Below, piece by piece: positions 39,281-53,000 of a stretch of DNA of 64,000 nucleotides; the first letter of the stretch is position 1, and every line of letters starts with the position of its first letter. The stretch is from assembly GCA_020226215.1 (NCBI GenBank), contig CM035233.1, positions 24,927,150 through 24,991,149 of the forward strand, given 5' to 3'. Below the pieces are notes generated by a model that searched no databases, was not told where the DNA came from, and worked only from the letters and a program-made list of their open reading frames with translations. The DNA is from Sindora glabra (Eukaryota > Streptophyta > Magnoliopsida > Fabales > Fabaceae). A program made the translations under genes and the position numbers.

Positions 39281-41886
39281 ATCTCAAACATTAATTATCA
39301 ATAGAAAACTAACATCTTAGATTTGATAACATTTCAAAAATGTAGTAGTTGGCATGCCTTATGATGTTAGTCAAGTACTTTATCAACATGTAAATTTTTT
39401 ACATGAATTTTTGCAACAATTGAAATGTTCCTAGATGACAATTATTTAAAAAAATTTACATCTTAAATTTTTATAATTTTATGTAATCACATAAATGTCA
39501 TTCAATACACGTCTTTGGATTTTTGTGTTTTTCTCATAAATTCATAACTACCATTATTTTAGACATTAGTTAAGCACAAAATTTACATAATCTAAGTTCA
39601 ATAGTTCCTTAATAAGAGACCTTTGCAATATCTTTTGACTTCTATTCTATAAACAATTAATACTATAAGTATCTATAACTGACGTGCTTTAGTTAAGGAA
39701 TATTTTCTTTACAAGTTACATTGTTGTAACTTAAACATTATTAGGAAACACATTAACCATTTTACAAATTTATATCAAATTTGGTAATCACAAATACCAT
39801 CTTTCTAACTTATAAGATTTGATTCAAATATCATTTATTGATTTTTTTTATGCAACTCATTTTAGTGATAAATACAACATTAGTCATTAGATAATAACCC
39901 TAATGTCATTTTTTTGCATATTTTTCTTATATCAATATAAACAATAATAAATTAAACATGAATTCACAAAAATATGACAAAGGAGAAATCCTATTACAAA
40001 AATTTATTATAAAATTTTATTCATTTCCATATACTATTACATCAATGAAAGCAATTTTATACTAATATTACATAAATAAAAATGAAAAAACAATGTGTGC
40101 TACTCAAATTCATTTTGCAAATTTATTCTAACATTTTATTTCTTTCTAAATCAATACATTTAGACGTATTTTATTAAAAAAATCACATAAAAATTATACT
40201 ATCTCATCAATATATATTTATAGCATTGCCACTATGTATTTGAATAAACTTTCAACCCAAAATTAAATTTCTCATTGTAAATTCTTATATGTTGAAGAAA
40301 GTTGATATGTTTTCCTCAAGTTAAAGTGCTTTATGAGATTTTATGGACATCAGCAATCCATTCTTTATATTAGAATACTAGGTGGAATATAAGGATAGCA
40401 TATTGTTATAACCCAATTTCTTGTAATGAGCATGGAACCTGTTGATTAATTCCATTAGCCTAACTTATTAATTGACCAATTTTGTTGACTTTGACATAAT
40501 TAACATGCTTTACTTGCGCATCCTAATGTGCTATAAAATTTAAAGTATACAAACAAAGTTTCATCAACTATAGACACTCGATGGAAATACATTTTCCTAT
40601 AGGAACATAAACTTGTAACTCTATAATTATACAACCTAAAATTTAATATAAAAAATGATGTACTTTTTATATATAATGACAATCATCATGTGAACTATCA
40701 AACATTTCATCCAAAATACTTTGGATTTCCTAGAAAGTAGCTTAATTTGATTATTCAAATTATACCTATAAATGTTAAAGAAAAATCAAGGATTGAGTTT
40801 TATAACTTAATGAGTACGTATCTTCTTAAAACTAATTGTTACATACATTGTATAAGTAAATGGGTCACAAACTAGCTAAATGTGAGTAAGTAGAATAACA
40901 ATAGCAATACATGTGCTTAAAGCTTTGTTAATCATCTAAACATAAAACATTAGTTAGAAAGAAATCACAAATCTTTATAATTTCTCGATTAATATAACAT
41001 TCATCAATACAAAGTATCATTCATAAAATTACATGATACCAATAACAAAAATGAAGAAAACAATTTAAACTTTCTTGTAATTTTTTGATCTGCATTGTAC
41101 CTTTTACAAATGTCATTTTTGTCCTTTTAAGATTTGCCTTATACTTCTCATAAATGGTTACATGGATTTAGTGCAATAATCATATCATAGAATAATTAGC
41201 CCTCATCATCTCATTCTAATGCCTTCATGGCATAATTCATTATCACATTCAATTTCACTTACAACATAATAATTCGATCATCATCATAATCATACGTCAC
41301 AACATTCCAAACATAATTACATTGCAATATAAATAAAGTAATGATATCAAATGGCAGTCCTATGCTTTCATACATGGCCATAACCCAATAGTAAACATAA
41401 ATCTTAAATTAACATGTACATAATTAGAATGTGCCTTAACTCATTAACAAGATCTAAAATATGCAAAGATTCACAAAAAAATAACTTTCAATGCACTAAA
41501 GATATAGTTAATATTTATAATAGCTTAACAAACAATAAATAATCTCTTACACAATATTTTAATTTTCAGTATAATAAGAAATACAATAACATTCATAAAA
41601 TATTGCAATAGTATAAATATTTATTAATCTTATGACCAGACATAACAAGAAACATAAAATTAATTGAAATTGCATTTTACACAAATCGGCATTCACATTG
41701 TGAAGCTTTCTCCCTCTAGAATTTCTAACTAACTACACTTATCTTTCCTTTTTCCTCCTAAATATCAATTTACAAGACTAAGCATAATTATATCATCACT
41801 AATTATTTCCCACCACAAATTACTATCACTGAATTCTCACCAACCTAATGTCCTAGATAATTATTTTCTTATATTTTCAATTTTGT
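39281..41886. other. CACTA-related subterminal motifs, then AT-rich spacer
   Basis: Motifs such as AACTAACATCTTAGAT, AAATGTAGTAGTTGG (about 39342) and GACATTAGTTAAGCAC continue to about 39930, like the subterminal parts of local CACTA elements. After that it is AT-rich with no domain. Neither strand has a supported gene. Confidence 0.4.
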
Positions 41887-42029
41887 CACTACTATAGAAT
41901 TATGATTCTACATTGATGGATAAACATTAGTAAAAAGCAAAATCGACTTTTATATTGATGTAGTAACATTTTTAAAATGATTAAAACTAATAAGATAATA
42001 ATTAATAAACACAATGATATCTATTTTGT

Positions 42030-42620
42030 CACAGTGATATTTTTGAAATCCCAAAGAAACTTAAAATAATGGTTTGTTATTTAATCGTTAGCATAAGGTA
42101 TGACATTTGAAAGATGTTGAAAAAATGAAAAAAAACTTAAAATATCAATTTTAGAATTAATTGACAATTATTTATATATGGTATATTTTTGCAATTGTTA
42201 GGAAATTTAAGACAACTTTTTTTTATTTAATCAATATCATAATATATGGTATTTGAAGGTTGCTAAGAAAATTAGAAAACTTAAGACGCCAATTTTGGAA
42301 TTAATAACCAACATTTATTTAGATATGGTAGCATTTTTAAAATTATAAGGAAATTTAAAATGTTTTTTTTTTCTTAACTAGCATCATAATAACATTTAAA
42401 TGTTGCTAGAAAAATGAAGAAACTTAAAAAATCAATTTTAAAATTAATCGATGTCTATTTGGATATAGTGACATTTTTGAAATTTTTAGGAAATATAATA
42501 TGATAGTTTTTTACATAACTGGTGTTAAAATATATGATATTTAAGGCTTTTTTGAAAGATAAGGAAATCTAAGATGTTGATTTTAAAAATAACTCATGTT
42601 TAAAGGTATTGAAGCCTGGT
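42030..42620. repeat. Subterminal repeat array, units about 110 bp
   Basis: Each unit contains CTTAAAATATCAATTTTAGAAT or a variant, then GATATGGTA-CATTTTT and GGAAATTTAAGA. At least four units. This is the expected position for accessory-transposase binding in a CACTA element. Confidence 0.65.
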
Positions 42621-44591
42621 AATAACCCTTGACACAATAATATTTTTACGTTATAAATAAAGTACATCTTTTTTTTTCCTTATTATCACTCTCACTCTCT
42701 TTTTCATTTATTCTTAAGTTCAACATTCATCTCTATCTAACTCCTTTTGCAAAACTTTAGATATTCTTCTATCCTTAATTACACATTGGTGAGCTATAAA
42801 TAGTCTTTTAACTAATATCAAACATGAAGCAAATGTCACATTGGTTCAAAACATAAAAGATGACTTTTCTTGCTTTTTTTTCTTTCAATTTTTCATCTTT
42901 TTTATTTTTATGATTTTTTGCTTAGTTTTTTAAGATATTTTTATCTGTGTTTTTTCTAATATAACTTTTGAGATTGTATCTAAGTGTTAAATGTTTACTA
43001 TGTGTCTGATGAAATATTGTAGTTGAAATTGAAGCGATCAAACAATGACAAAAAAAGAGAAAAAAAATGAAAAACTCCATGAAAATGGTAATTTTTCTCA
43101 ATTTTAAGAAGAATAAAACCTCATAAAGTTTTTGAAAAGTTACATGAAATTAACATAAAATTTAACCTAAATGAACAATAAGCATGAAGTACTAACCTTT
43201 CAAAGTTTATAATTTAAAATACATATTTTTTTGTACAGAACATTGAGTTTATTCAATTTTGGTTGTAAATATTTTGATGAGGAAGGCAAAAACCAATTTA
43301 AAAAGATATTTGATGAACATTTCATGTGGATTACTTATTGGAAACTAATGTCTTTAACTTTGCACCAATTACCATCTATTTTGTCCTATAAGAAATGGTG
43401 ACCCTTTTTTTTTATAGAAATTGATGTTATTTTTCTTTTTCACGATAGTTATATAACTAAAATCATAAAATATTTACTAGGTGCTTGATAAAACATCAAT
43501 TGTATTTCATCATGAAATCTTCTAAATACTTTGACATTAATTAGCTTTTCTATAATAATGTATTCTAAGAAATTAAAATTATATAAATTAAGGATTTTTC
43601 TAAACTTAGCTCTTATAGGCTAAAATACTAAGGTATTATGTTTAGGATTGCACACTGACCTTATAGAAATCTCTTATGAGCTTGGCATTGCTAGATTCCA
43701 TAAAGGTCATTGACAAAATAGATTGATTGCTCCTTAACTTTTGGTTGTTATTGGTTACATTTTCTATAGCTTCCTATGTTCCTAATAGTGGCTTCTAGTC
43801 GGTAAAAGCTTGCTAGAAGTTGACAATGGAACAACAGCATTTAGAAGCAATAGCAATAGTTACATGGACAAGGGGTTGGAGGAACAAACTAGAGATAGAG
43901 ATAAAAAATAGATGGGGCTTAAGGAAAACTAAGGACAAAAGGATGAAGGGAGTTTAAGTAGTTATGGGTTATAATTTGGTGCTTCTCAGGCACCATGAGC
44001 TCACTACCTTAATCTAAATCTCAACCGCACCTTCTTTTTATTTTATCTACTTAAATCAAATCTTGACCCTTCTTTTTAATTACTACTCTATCTAGTTAAA
44101 ACAAATTCTAATTTCCACTGATCCTATTTCTCCTAGCATTCTCGTGATAATTTAATAAATTTTAGGACTTTATAGGAAGCTTCCTAATATTCTAGAGTTT
44201 CTAAAAAAATATTTATCAAGGTATGCACAATTATTTCACAAATCAGTGTCCCAAAGATCCTTCAATAGTCATTATTTCACAAGTAATATACCTCCAAAGT
44301 TATTTAAAGGAATTTTAAAGCAATACTTTGACTAGGTAAATAAAACTTTATTGTTACATTAAAAAATATCAAAATTTTGAAGTTTATTTTAACATAGTAA
44401 GTAACATTTTAAACAATGTTTATACCACTAACTAATTTTGTTGTTTAAAAAGGAATTAGACAAGAAAATTTTCATTTGAAATTCTAAATAAGATAGTTCT
44501 TGTAAATAAATACTTCGAGATCCAAAATCTCAAGAATTTTAAATTAAAACTTAAAGTTTATTATTATTAGCTTAAATATTATTCACACCCA

Positions 44592-44752
44592 TCTTGTTGC
44601 ACATTTAGAAATATTTTGAATTTTTTGGGAGCATGAGCATCCTATCCAACCATAGTTATTTTCTACTCTTAAATATTTAAATGTAGAAAATATCCATGGT
44701 TGGATGACATGCTACCATGAGATCTAAGACATTTCTAAGTATGTAGCAAGAA
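44592..44752. repeat. 160-bp hairpin (MITE-like or foldback)
   Basis: Arms at about 44592-44669 and 44676-44752 are about 75% complementary, for example ATCCAACCATAGTTATTTTCTAC against GTAGAAAATATCCATGGTTGGAT (gaps allowed). The loop is only a few bases. A transcript would fold into a long stem. It lies inside the CACTA-like element and has no open frame. Confidence 0.7.
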
Positions 44753-45181
44753 TTAGTATATTGTTTTCATATGCAACCTAAATATAAAATGAAGTGAGAG
44801 AAAAATTTATAGGCAATATGAAAAACAATAGGAGTCAAGTATTCACCAAAAATTGATGTCCTGTGTATTTTACTTTTTAAAGTACGTAATAGTTGTTATA
44901 ACTCTAAATGTTGGCTAATTCTAAAATCGATGTGTAAAATTTTGATATTTCACATAAAGATGATTCAATTGCTTTTTAGATGATGACTATGCAGAAAATT
45001 AATATCCTAAGTTTTCAAGCCTTCTAAAAATCATGTAAAAGCTAAGATAAATATTATTATATCAATATAGATGTCAATTATAATTAATATATATCATCTC
45101 AAGTTTATATATAATTTTAAAAATATCTTTGTATCAAAATAGATATTGATGATAATGATAATTGATGTCTATGTAATAGTA

Positions 45182-47040
45182 TTTATTCACATGGAGATTT
45201 ATGTTAAAAGAATAATTTTCTATTAATTCAAAAATTTTTAATTATCTATTTGAAGCGGACCAAATGAATAATAAAAAAATAAAAGGGATAAATTCATTTT
45301 TTTATTTATTCTTTTGTTCGATGATATTTCTGCTTCCTTATTATTCTAACTTATTTTTCGTTCGAAGATATAGTAGTGCCAAAGGTGATGAACGTAATGT
45401 TGTGAGCATTGTGAGCCGTCTTATTTGGTCCAGAGGAAGAATCATAGCGAAACAAGGCATCTTGTTGATAATTATTGTCTTTTGCATAAAGGATAAAGCT
45501 AGGGATATAACTCTCCTTAATTTCTTCTTCAAAAAATTGGATTATAAACTTAGGAAGATGATATATAAAGAAAAAAATTTATCCAAATAAAGCATCATTT
45601 GTTCAAAAAATAGAGTTAGGAATACTCTACCGAATTTTTCCCTTAAAAAATTGAGACTATGAATACAGGAAAGGGATAAATAAAGAAATTTTTCTTTATT
45701 AAAATAATAAATTCGAATTAAAAAATTATAGGTTTAAAACTGTGTCTTCCCCGTTTTAAAGTTAAAAGAAAATAAAATAGATGATAGTCTTTAATTCGAG
45801 AATTATGTAATATTTTTTAAAAGAAGTTTTATATTTCTTCATATTGTAATATCAAAATTATATATATTTAATAATTTAATTACTTTAATTATAAAAATAT
45901 AAATTGATAAAATAAAAAATTGAGGGCGACAAGTCCTAGGGCAAGAGGGCTTGCTTTTCTAATTGATATTCCATGTTGTTGAAGAGGACGATAGTGTGAA
46001 GTCAAGCTTGGCGAGCCCCCTCTTGGGTCCGAAGCTAAATGATTCCAAATTGCTGGAATGATCTGTCCGACAAGTTTGTGGGATCATTCAATTCCTAGTG
46101 CCTTTCGTTTTTGGTACTATTACTTCACATTACCCAAACCACACAAATTCTTACTATCACCTGAGTCACGCTGCAATACAATCTTTTTGTGCGGGTATTA
46201 CGTTCTTTTGTTTTGAGGTAACTGTAATTTTAAGAGAAAAATACAAAATACTTTCCTTAATTTTAAGTGCTTATATTATATTCGTACAATTTTAAAAATT
46301 CAGAATTAAAATTTTAATTTTAAATTATACTACATATTGAAATTAATATATATTATTGACTGAAGTCATTGTTTATTATAATTATGTTAATTTTTTGTGA
46401 ATTTTTGAATAAGTGTCATAAGAATATTGGATGTTAATTTATCATATCATATTTTATACATAATTAATTTTTGCATATATAATTAATAAAAATTATGTTA
46501 AATATATAAAATTTTAATTAAAATTATAAAAATGAGTCTAAAATTATATATTAAAATTAATATGTTAAATCAATGTATAATAATATAACTTTTGCTTAAA
46601 AAATTTATGAAATAATTAATTAAATAAATAATGAAATTAATTTTGATGTTTATTATAAATTAAGGTTTTAATTGCAAATTTTCAAAGCGCTCGAGTCAAA
46701 TCTATCCTGAATGGGTTATGTTATATACATGTACATATTATATTCATAATCTTGATTTTTAGCTAGGCTAGCTTTGTTTGACACATAGTGTAGGATAAGT
46801 GTTAATAATATTAGGATCATAGGATGCTATAATACATATAAGTAAAGTATAGACTTTTATATATTATATAATAATATAATGATGCGTCATTTTTAAGCAT
46901 GTATAATTATATGTTATATATTTCTTATTTCACAATAAAACATAATATATATAATATTAAATTTTAATTTAAATAAAATTATCATTTATATAAAAGAGAT
47001 GATATTGGTAGTGAAGGAAAAGGTATCCACAGTAAATGCT
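45182..47040. other. Unassigned patch, partly less AT-rich; no recognised gene
   Basis: At 45264-45590 on + there is a 108-codon ATG frame. It has a hydrophobic N-terminal stretch (residues about 11-33), then an Arg/Lys-rich middle (FFVRRYSSAKGDERN), and a Lys-rich end. I recognise no family, and an opposite-strand frame of 63 codons overlaps it. At 45920-46210 is another GC-richer stretch (GGCGAGCCCCCTCTTGGG), including a 65-codon frame from 46098. It could be host or organelle-derived sequence, but nothing identifies it. From 46220 to 47040 the sequence is AT-rich. Confidence 0.3.
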
Positions 47041-47099
47041 AGTGGTAAATAATGATAGTGATAATAATAATAGTAGTATAGTGATAATAATAAATAATA

Positions 47100-47384
47100 A
47101 TGGATAATAAAGAAAGTATTAGAATAAAAATATGGAAAAATATGGGTCACATGCTAAGAGCAAATTTGACCAATCCAAATGGAAAAGTTGCTGGGCCCAT
47201 TAATGAAAACCTTGACCTGAATAGAATGGCTGCGGACCCAAACGGCATAAGGAAGCCACCTGTACTAGTTGACCCACATTTACCTTCCACCAACATCAGA
47301 AATAATGAGATTTTCGAGCTTGTTGCTGAGCGACCTATGATGGACACAAATAGATGCGTCGAAGATAACATGGAACTATCCTGA
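47100..47384 (+). pseudogene. LINE ORF1, C-terminal fragment
   Basis: A 94-codon frame that closes 32 bp before the ORF2 start. It is Pro/Asn-rich and disordered in appearance (PNGKVAGPINENLD). Plant L1 ORF1 proteins end in such variable tails after the gag-like and zinc-knuckle parts, which are absent here. The position immediately upstream of the ORF2 endonuclease is the main support. Confidence 0.5.
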
Positions 47385-47416
47385 AGGCTTTGTTTTCTCT
47401 TAACTTCTTTGTTTTA

Positions 47417-50017
47417 TGATGCTTAAAAAAAATTTTTGCTGAAATTGTCGTGGTGCTAGGAATAAAAGGTTTGCTCATGTGATGTCTTAGTATGTTCAGG
47501 ACCATAGGCCAGATATGGTGGTGTCCTTAATAATAAAGGCCATGAGACCTTCAGGAAAGTTACTCTTCACAACTTTACTTTGGTTGATGGTAGAGGCAGA
47601 ATAGGAGGAATTTGGCTAGGATGGAAGGACCAGAACCTTAAGGTTGAGGTCCTAAAGACTAATAACCAATACCTTCATATTAAGCTGAATGGGTGCAAGA
47701 AGGAGAACTAGTTCTTCACAGCGATTCAGGCTAACCCAAACTATGATAGTCGTGTTAAACTTTAGCAAGATCTCATGGAGATTGCAAGTAATATGGAGGG
47801 TCCTTGGCTAGTAGTTGGTGACTTTAATGACTATATTCATGCTAGTGGAAAAAACATGGGAGCTCCCTTTAATCCAATTAGATGCAATAGATTTGCAGAC
47901 TGGATCAATAATTGTAATCTCATGGAAGTCAACAGCGTGGGTACCAAATTCACTTGGAGGGGCCCAAATTTTGATGGGCAAGACTGCATTTTTGAAAAAA
48001 GTTGGATAAGGCTCTTTGCAGTAACATTTGGAGAGTGACCTTCCAAGAAGTTATCTGTAGGGTGGTCTCGAGGATGTATTCTGATCATCACCCTATTCTT
48101 GTTGACCTTGAAGGAGGAAGAGACATTCTTGGGCAGAAGTTTTTTTGTTTTCAAGCCACTTAGTTAATTCATAATGATTTTAATGACTTCCTTCAAGCGA
48201 ATTAGAACTAGGATTCTATGGTAGATAAGGAGGTGAATAAGATTGTGCCTAAGCTCAAGGAGTGGAATAGAAATGTATTTGGTAACACCTTTAGAAAAAA
48301 GAGAAAAATCCTTAGAAGACTCAAAAAGGTTCAAAGGCGTATGCAAGAGTATTTGTATCCTCATTTAGACAAAATCGAAGGGGAGCTCAACAAAGAGCTC
48401 TAATAAATCCTTAATGAAGAAGAAATCTTCTAATTCCAGAAGTCAAGATCAAATTAGATACGAAACGAGGATTGTAATATGAAATACTACCATACAAAGA
48501 CCATTGTTAGAAGAAACAAAAACAAGGTACTTGCTTTTAGAGGAGAGGATGGTAATTAGGTCGAAAATGAAGAAGACATTAGGTCCACTATTGTTAACTA
48601 CTTCAAGAATCTTTTTTCTAAAAATGAGAGTTTAGCTTTAATTGATTGTAGGATTGGATATCCTACCCTCCTTGAGCATGAGAGGAAAATACTGGAAGAA
48701 GATACTAATCAAGCCAAGGTCCATAAAGCTATTTTTGAAATGGGGCCGCTTAAGGCCCCAAGAAGTGATGACTTCCCAATAGGTTTTTATTAAGCGAATT
48801 GGCATTGGACTGGTCCTTCCCTCATAAGAATGGCTAAAGATATTTTTACTAGAAGTAAATATATCACTGAGATGAATGACACTTTGTTGGTTCTTATTGC
48901 TAAAGTGGAGAAATCGGAGTTTATTTCTTAATTTCACCCTATTTCCTTCTGTAATGTTACATATAAGTGCATCAACAAGATTTTAGTGAATAGGTTAAAA
49001 CCAATGCTTCCGCATCTTATCTCCCCTAACCAATCTAGTTTTGGCTTGGAAGAAATATTAATGACAATATTATTATCTCCTAGGGGATGATTCACTATAT
49101 GAGGAAAATCAAAAGGAAATGTGGTTTTATGGCTATTAAGGTCAACTTGGAGAAGGCTTATGATAGGCTATGATGGGAGTTTATTAATAATGTTTTAATT
49201 GATATTTAGACTCCTTTCAGAGTCAAGCATATCATTATGGAATGCATTTCCTCTTCCTCAGTTAACCTTGTGTGGAATGGTAATAAGACTGAGAGCTTTA
49301 AGCCTGGTAGAGGTATTAGACAAGGGGACCTTTTGTCTCCTTACCTATTTGTGTTATGCATGGATAGATTATCCTATATTATTGAGGAAAGTATCAAGGA
49401 TGGAAAATGGAAGCTGATAAGAGTTGGGAGAGAATGGCCAGGTATTTCTCATTTAATGTTCGCTGATAATTTGCTTATGTTTGCAGAAGCTAATCTAAAG
49501 CAAATTAATATGATCCTTACATGCCTAGACAGTTTTTGTAAGGCCTCAAGTCAAAAAATTAGGTAGGCAAAGGCCTATATCTATTTCTCCAAAAATGTGC
49601 CTAAAAGTATTAGAATTGCCATCATTTTTAAGTGTGGTTGTACTCCCATGGAGAATTTAAGGAAATACCTTGGGGTGCCTTTGCATCATAAAGGTGTGAA
49701 TGTTTCATCCTATAGCTACCTGGTGGACAAGGTAAAATAAAAGCTAATCGGGTGAAAGGCTAGCTGCTTATCCTTAGCTGGGAGAGTTATGCTAGTAACT
49801 TTAATTTTAAGGGCCATGCCATTTTACCCTATGCAATCTGCTTTAATCCCCAAGGTTGTTCATAATTCTATTGAGAAGCTTCAAAAAGACTTCATTTAAG
49901 GTCACTCTTCTGATATACGAAAAGCCCACTATATTAGTTGGACAAAAATTCGCCAACCCAAGTGTAATAGTGGTTTCGGTGGAGCTTGTAAATTGAGCCA
50001 CTATCATGAAGATTAGT
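47417..50017 (+). pseudogene. LINE ORF2, endonuclease and reverse transcriptase part
   Basis: ORF2 nicks target DNA and copies the element RNA onto it. The start at 47417 is followed by the endonuclease opening with the conserved Trp of WNCRG replaced by a stop. GDFND is at about 47817 and FTWRGP at about 47950. The SDHHP motif at about 48080 marks the endonuclease end. The RT follows: PLKAP-(S/G)D at about 48750, HPISFCNVTYKCINKI at about 48935, motif A as KVNLEKAYD at about 49139, GIRQGDLLSPYLF at about 49313 and LMFADN at about 49456. The catalytic Asp of motif A and the second Asp of FADD are both Asn. The conserved KYLGVPLHHKG is at about 49663 and SLAGRVMLV at about 49775. More than ten stops, mostly TAG/TGA where Trp or Gln is expected. 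Confidence 0.92.
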
Positions 50018-53000
50018 TTGTAATAACCCAAAATAAGATAAGAAATATCATTTAAGAAGTTTCTCTAGAAAACCTTGATTTAGAAATCTCGATAGAAAAA
50101 ATTAGGTAAATTTTAGATGAATCATAAAGATAATTAGAAAGTAAGCCTAATTAAAAAATTTTGAGGGTTTTAATAGGCACATAATAGATAAAAATTGAAT
50201 TGAAAATTTGATATTAGGCTTATAAAAGTCATTTTAGGAATTTAGGGAAATTCAAAAATTTGGTAAGCCGAAAAGTGAGAAAAAGAGTTAGAAATATAGC
50301 AAAGAATTTTTTTAAAAATTTTATAGCTGGCCTAAATTAATTTTTGAGACTTAAAAATGATTTTGGAAGATCAAAAATAAAGCTCTAAAGATACTTAAAA
50401 AGATTAGGCATGAATTTGCAAGAAAGTGAAAAAATTGAGGTCAAATTGTAATAAACTTTTTTTATTTTTTAAAGTGGATTAATCTTTATTTGTTTTAGAC
50501 TGTTTTAGCCCATAATTTAGAAGCCCATATCTGGTTTTGGGAGGCCCAAAATGTGGGCCCATGGGTTGCCCCAAGCTTTTCAAAGAAGCTAAGGACCTAA
50601 GTGAGAAAAAAGTGAAAATTTGGAGTCTTCTTATAATAAACCCTAATTAGCCTTAAAAATGGCTTAAATTTAATAGCTAAAGAGCTTATCTCTTAGCCTT
50701 TTCTTAAGGCAGCTGGACATTGAAAGGAGACTCCCAAGTATCCTTGAAAATTTCAAGAAAAACTAAGTGAAAGATGGAGAAAGAAAATTGGAAAAAAAAA
50801 ATTAGTTTTTGAAAATTTTAATTAAGGGAAATTTTGAAGTAGCTGATCAGCCACTTTCCCATCCATTTTTACACACCACTCCTATAAGAAAACATAAGGA
50901 AAACAAGTTAGGACAAAAATAAGTGAAGATCAAGAAGAAATCTAAGAAAAATACCAATATTTTCTACTAGGTAAATTCCTACCTTGACCTTTCTAAGTTT
51001 ATGTGATTTCCTTTGAATCAAAATTATAAAACCCTAGTATATTTTAGTGATTGGGCTATTTCTAAGGGAGCATTAGAAGGCTTGGAGCAAAAAATATATA
51101 TATATTTCAAGGTGAGTAATAACTTGTTATGAATTTATGAAATTCTTATTTGTAGATTGTTGAAATTAGTAAATATTGTCTCCTTAGTGTAACTTTGTAT
51201 TGGTTGTTGTATAAGCTAGTTTGAAATAGATTTGTACATATTGTGACATTTTTTAAATGAGTACTTGAACCAAGGATGATGAGAATGAAGTTCTTACAAA
51301 TTCTAACAAAAGAAATTGCCAAAGTCTATGCTAGAAACTTGCACAAAGGAAGTTCAGTGATGCTGTTGGAATTTTATTGACATGTAGCAATGAAAATCCT
51401 AGACTTAAAATCATAAAAAAAATTGATTCTTGACATTTTATAGTGTCTCATGATGTAAGGATACAACTTGATAATTTTGGTAATTTTTAGAAATTTTTAG
51501 AGTAAAATTTTATGCCAGACTATCAAAGCTATCCAAAACAAGATTCTAAACTATTTAGTCTCAGGTTCTAAATTATTTACGATATCAAATGATTATGAAA
51601 AATAGAAAAGAATTATGATAGTCATTCATGATGTTATTAAGGTTGTGTAAAAATTTAGTGACTATTAAAGTTAATTTGGTCATCCAATAAAATCATAAAC
51701 TAAAACTATCCAGAATAGGACTTAAAACTTGTTGGGTTAGATCATGAAATTTATGGGTTTAGTAAGAGATGAATAAAATTATGAAAAAATTCCTGGATAC
51801 TCTTCAAGATGTTAGGAAGCTTAGATAAAAATTTTGAAATTTTTAGGATTGATTGGATGCCTAAAAATAATTCATTATTCAAATTTGTATAGATAATGCT
51901 TAGAATAGAAAAATTGGAGAACATCTTTGCAATTAAGTAGCCTAAATTCTAGAACCTTCATACACTATTTATTCTAATTATTATCTAAGTTGTGAAAAGT
52001 TATCATACATTATTTGAAAATTTTTAGATATAATTTGAACATTAAAGAAGGTGTTAATCTTTAGGGGTGCAAATACCACTCCTTTCTAAACAACTTAATA
52101 AAGATTAAAGTGTGCCAATAAAATAGAGATAATTTTTTTAACCAGGTGAATGACTTGGTTATATACTTAAAATTTATTATGAACATAAATGATAGTTAGA
52201 ATAAAACACCAAAAAATAGTAAAATGGCTACAAGATCCTCATGGCATAGTTAGTATTTTATTGTACTCCATGGTAAGAAATGCATGTTATAGTTATATAT
52301 GTGTGGCATCCCTTCATTATTATCATACATGTAAATTGTTGGGAGGGAGATACATCATTCTTCACAAAGAAGGATAGGAGTGGTTAGTAGTGGAGGGAAA
52401 AGGTTGGTGGCTTTATGCCTAGAGTGGCAAGGAATAAGGTTGGACTGAAAATATAAAGTAAAACATGCATACCAAGTATTACCATTTCCTATAGAATAAA
52501 TTCTATAAATAGCAGCTATAAAATTTTTTTGCTATATCTAAGATACAAGATAGGTTCTTATAAAATGTAAGAACTAAATAGCAAGTTATTACTTACTGAG
52601 TATTCTAAATACTCATTCTTTAATTGATTTCTTTTTTTCAGGTACGAGCTATGGATTGGATGCTACATATTAATACCTATCTTGGAACTGTCCGTACTTC
52701 TTATGGAACCTTTAAAGTAGTAGTCAAATGGTATACTCGGACCACCCCATGTGGTACCGAGATATGTTTTGATACTATAGTTGAAAATTTTAATTCTAAT
52801 CCTAACCTAATTAGATTTTTCCCTCTAGAGTGTGTTCTAGAAGCTGAAAGCAGCAGAAGCAATGCCAACCCATCAATATCCAAGAAGCTTACTACTTCTT
52901 CAGAATCTAATCCTAAGGAGCATCCTGAATGGGGTCCTAACTAGGTTAGTGAATCTGATAAGTGAACTCAGTGTTATATGTATGTATCTAATATTTTGAT

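Larger units (their letters stand above)
41887..45181 (+). mobile_element. Probable non-autonomous CACTA element
   Basis: The left end CACTACTATAGAATTATGAT is identical over 20 bp to the left end at 8238. Four or more subterminal units of roughly 110 bp follow at about 42030-42620. Inverted motifs of the same type (AATTGATGTC, AGATGTCAATTATAATTAA) occupy about 44860-45170. They lead to TATGTAATAGTA at about 45181, a decayed match to the inverted terminus. The flanking triplets TGT and TTT are not a clean duplication. The interior has no transposase. The right boundary is uncertain. Confidence 0.5.

Noticed and set aside
25228..39352. CACTA ends at 25228 and 32345, or 32364 and about 39352, as two complete elements
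   Set aside because: The pairing is attractive, but no matching 3-bp target duplications were found and AAATGTAGTAG at 39342 may be only a subterminal motif.
45920..46210. GC-richer patch as plastid or mitochondrial insertion
   Set aside because: No organelle gene sequence could be recognised, so the idea is unsupported.
52624..52944. 106-codon frame as a host gene
   Set aside because: It lies in the 3' part of a solo LTR and has no recognisable family motif.
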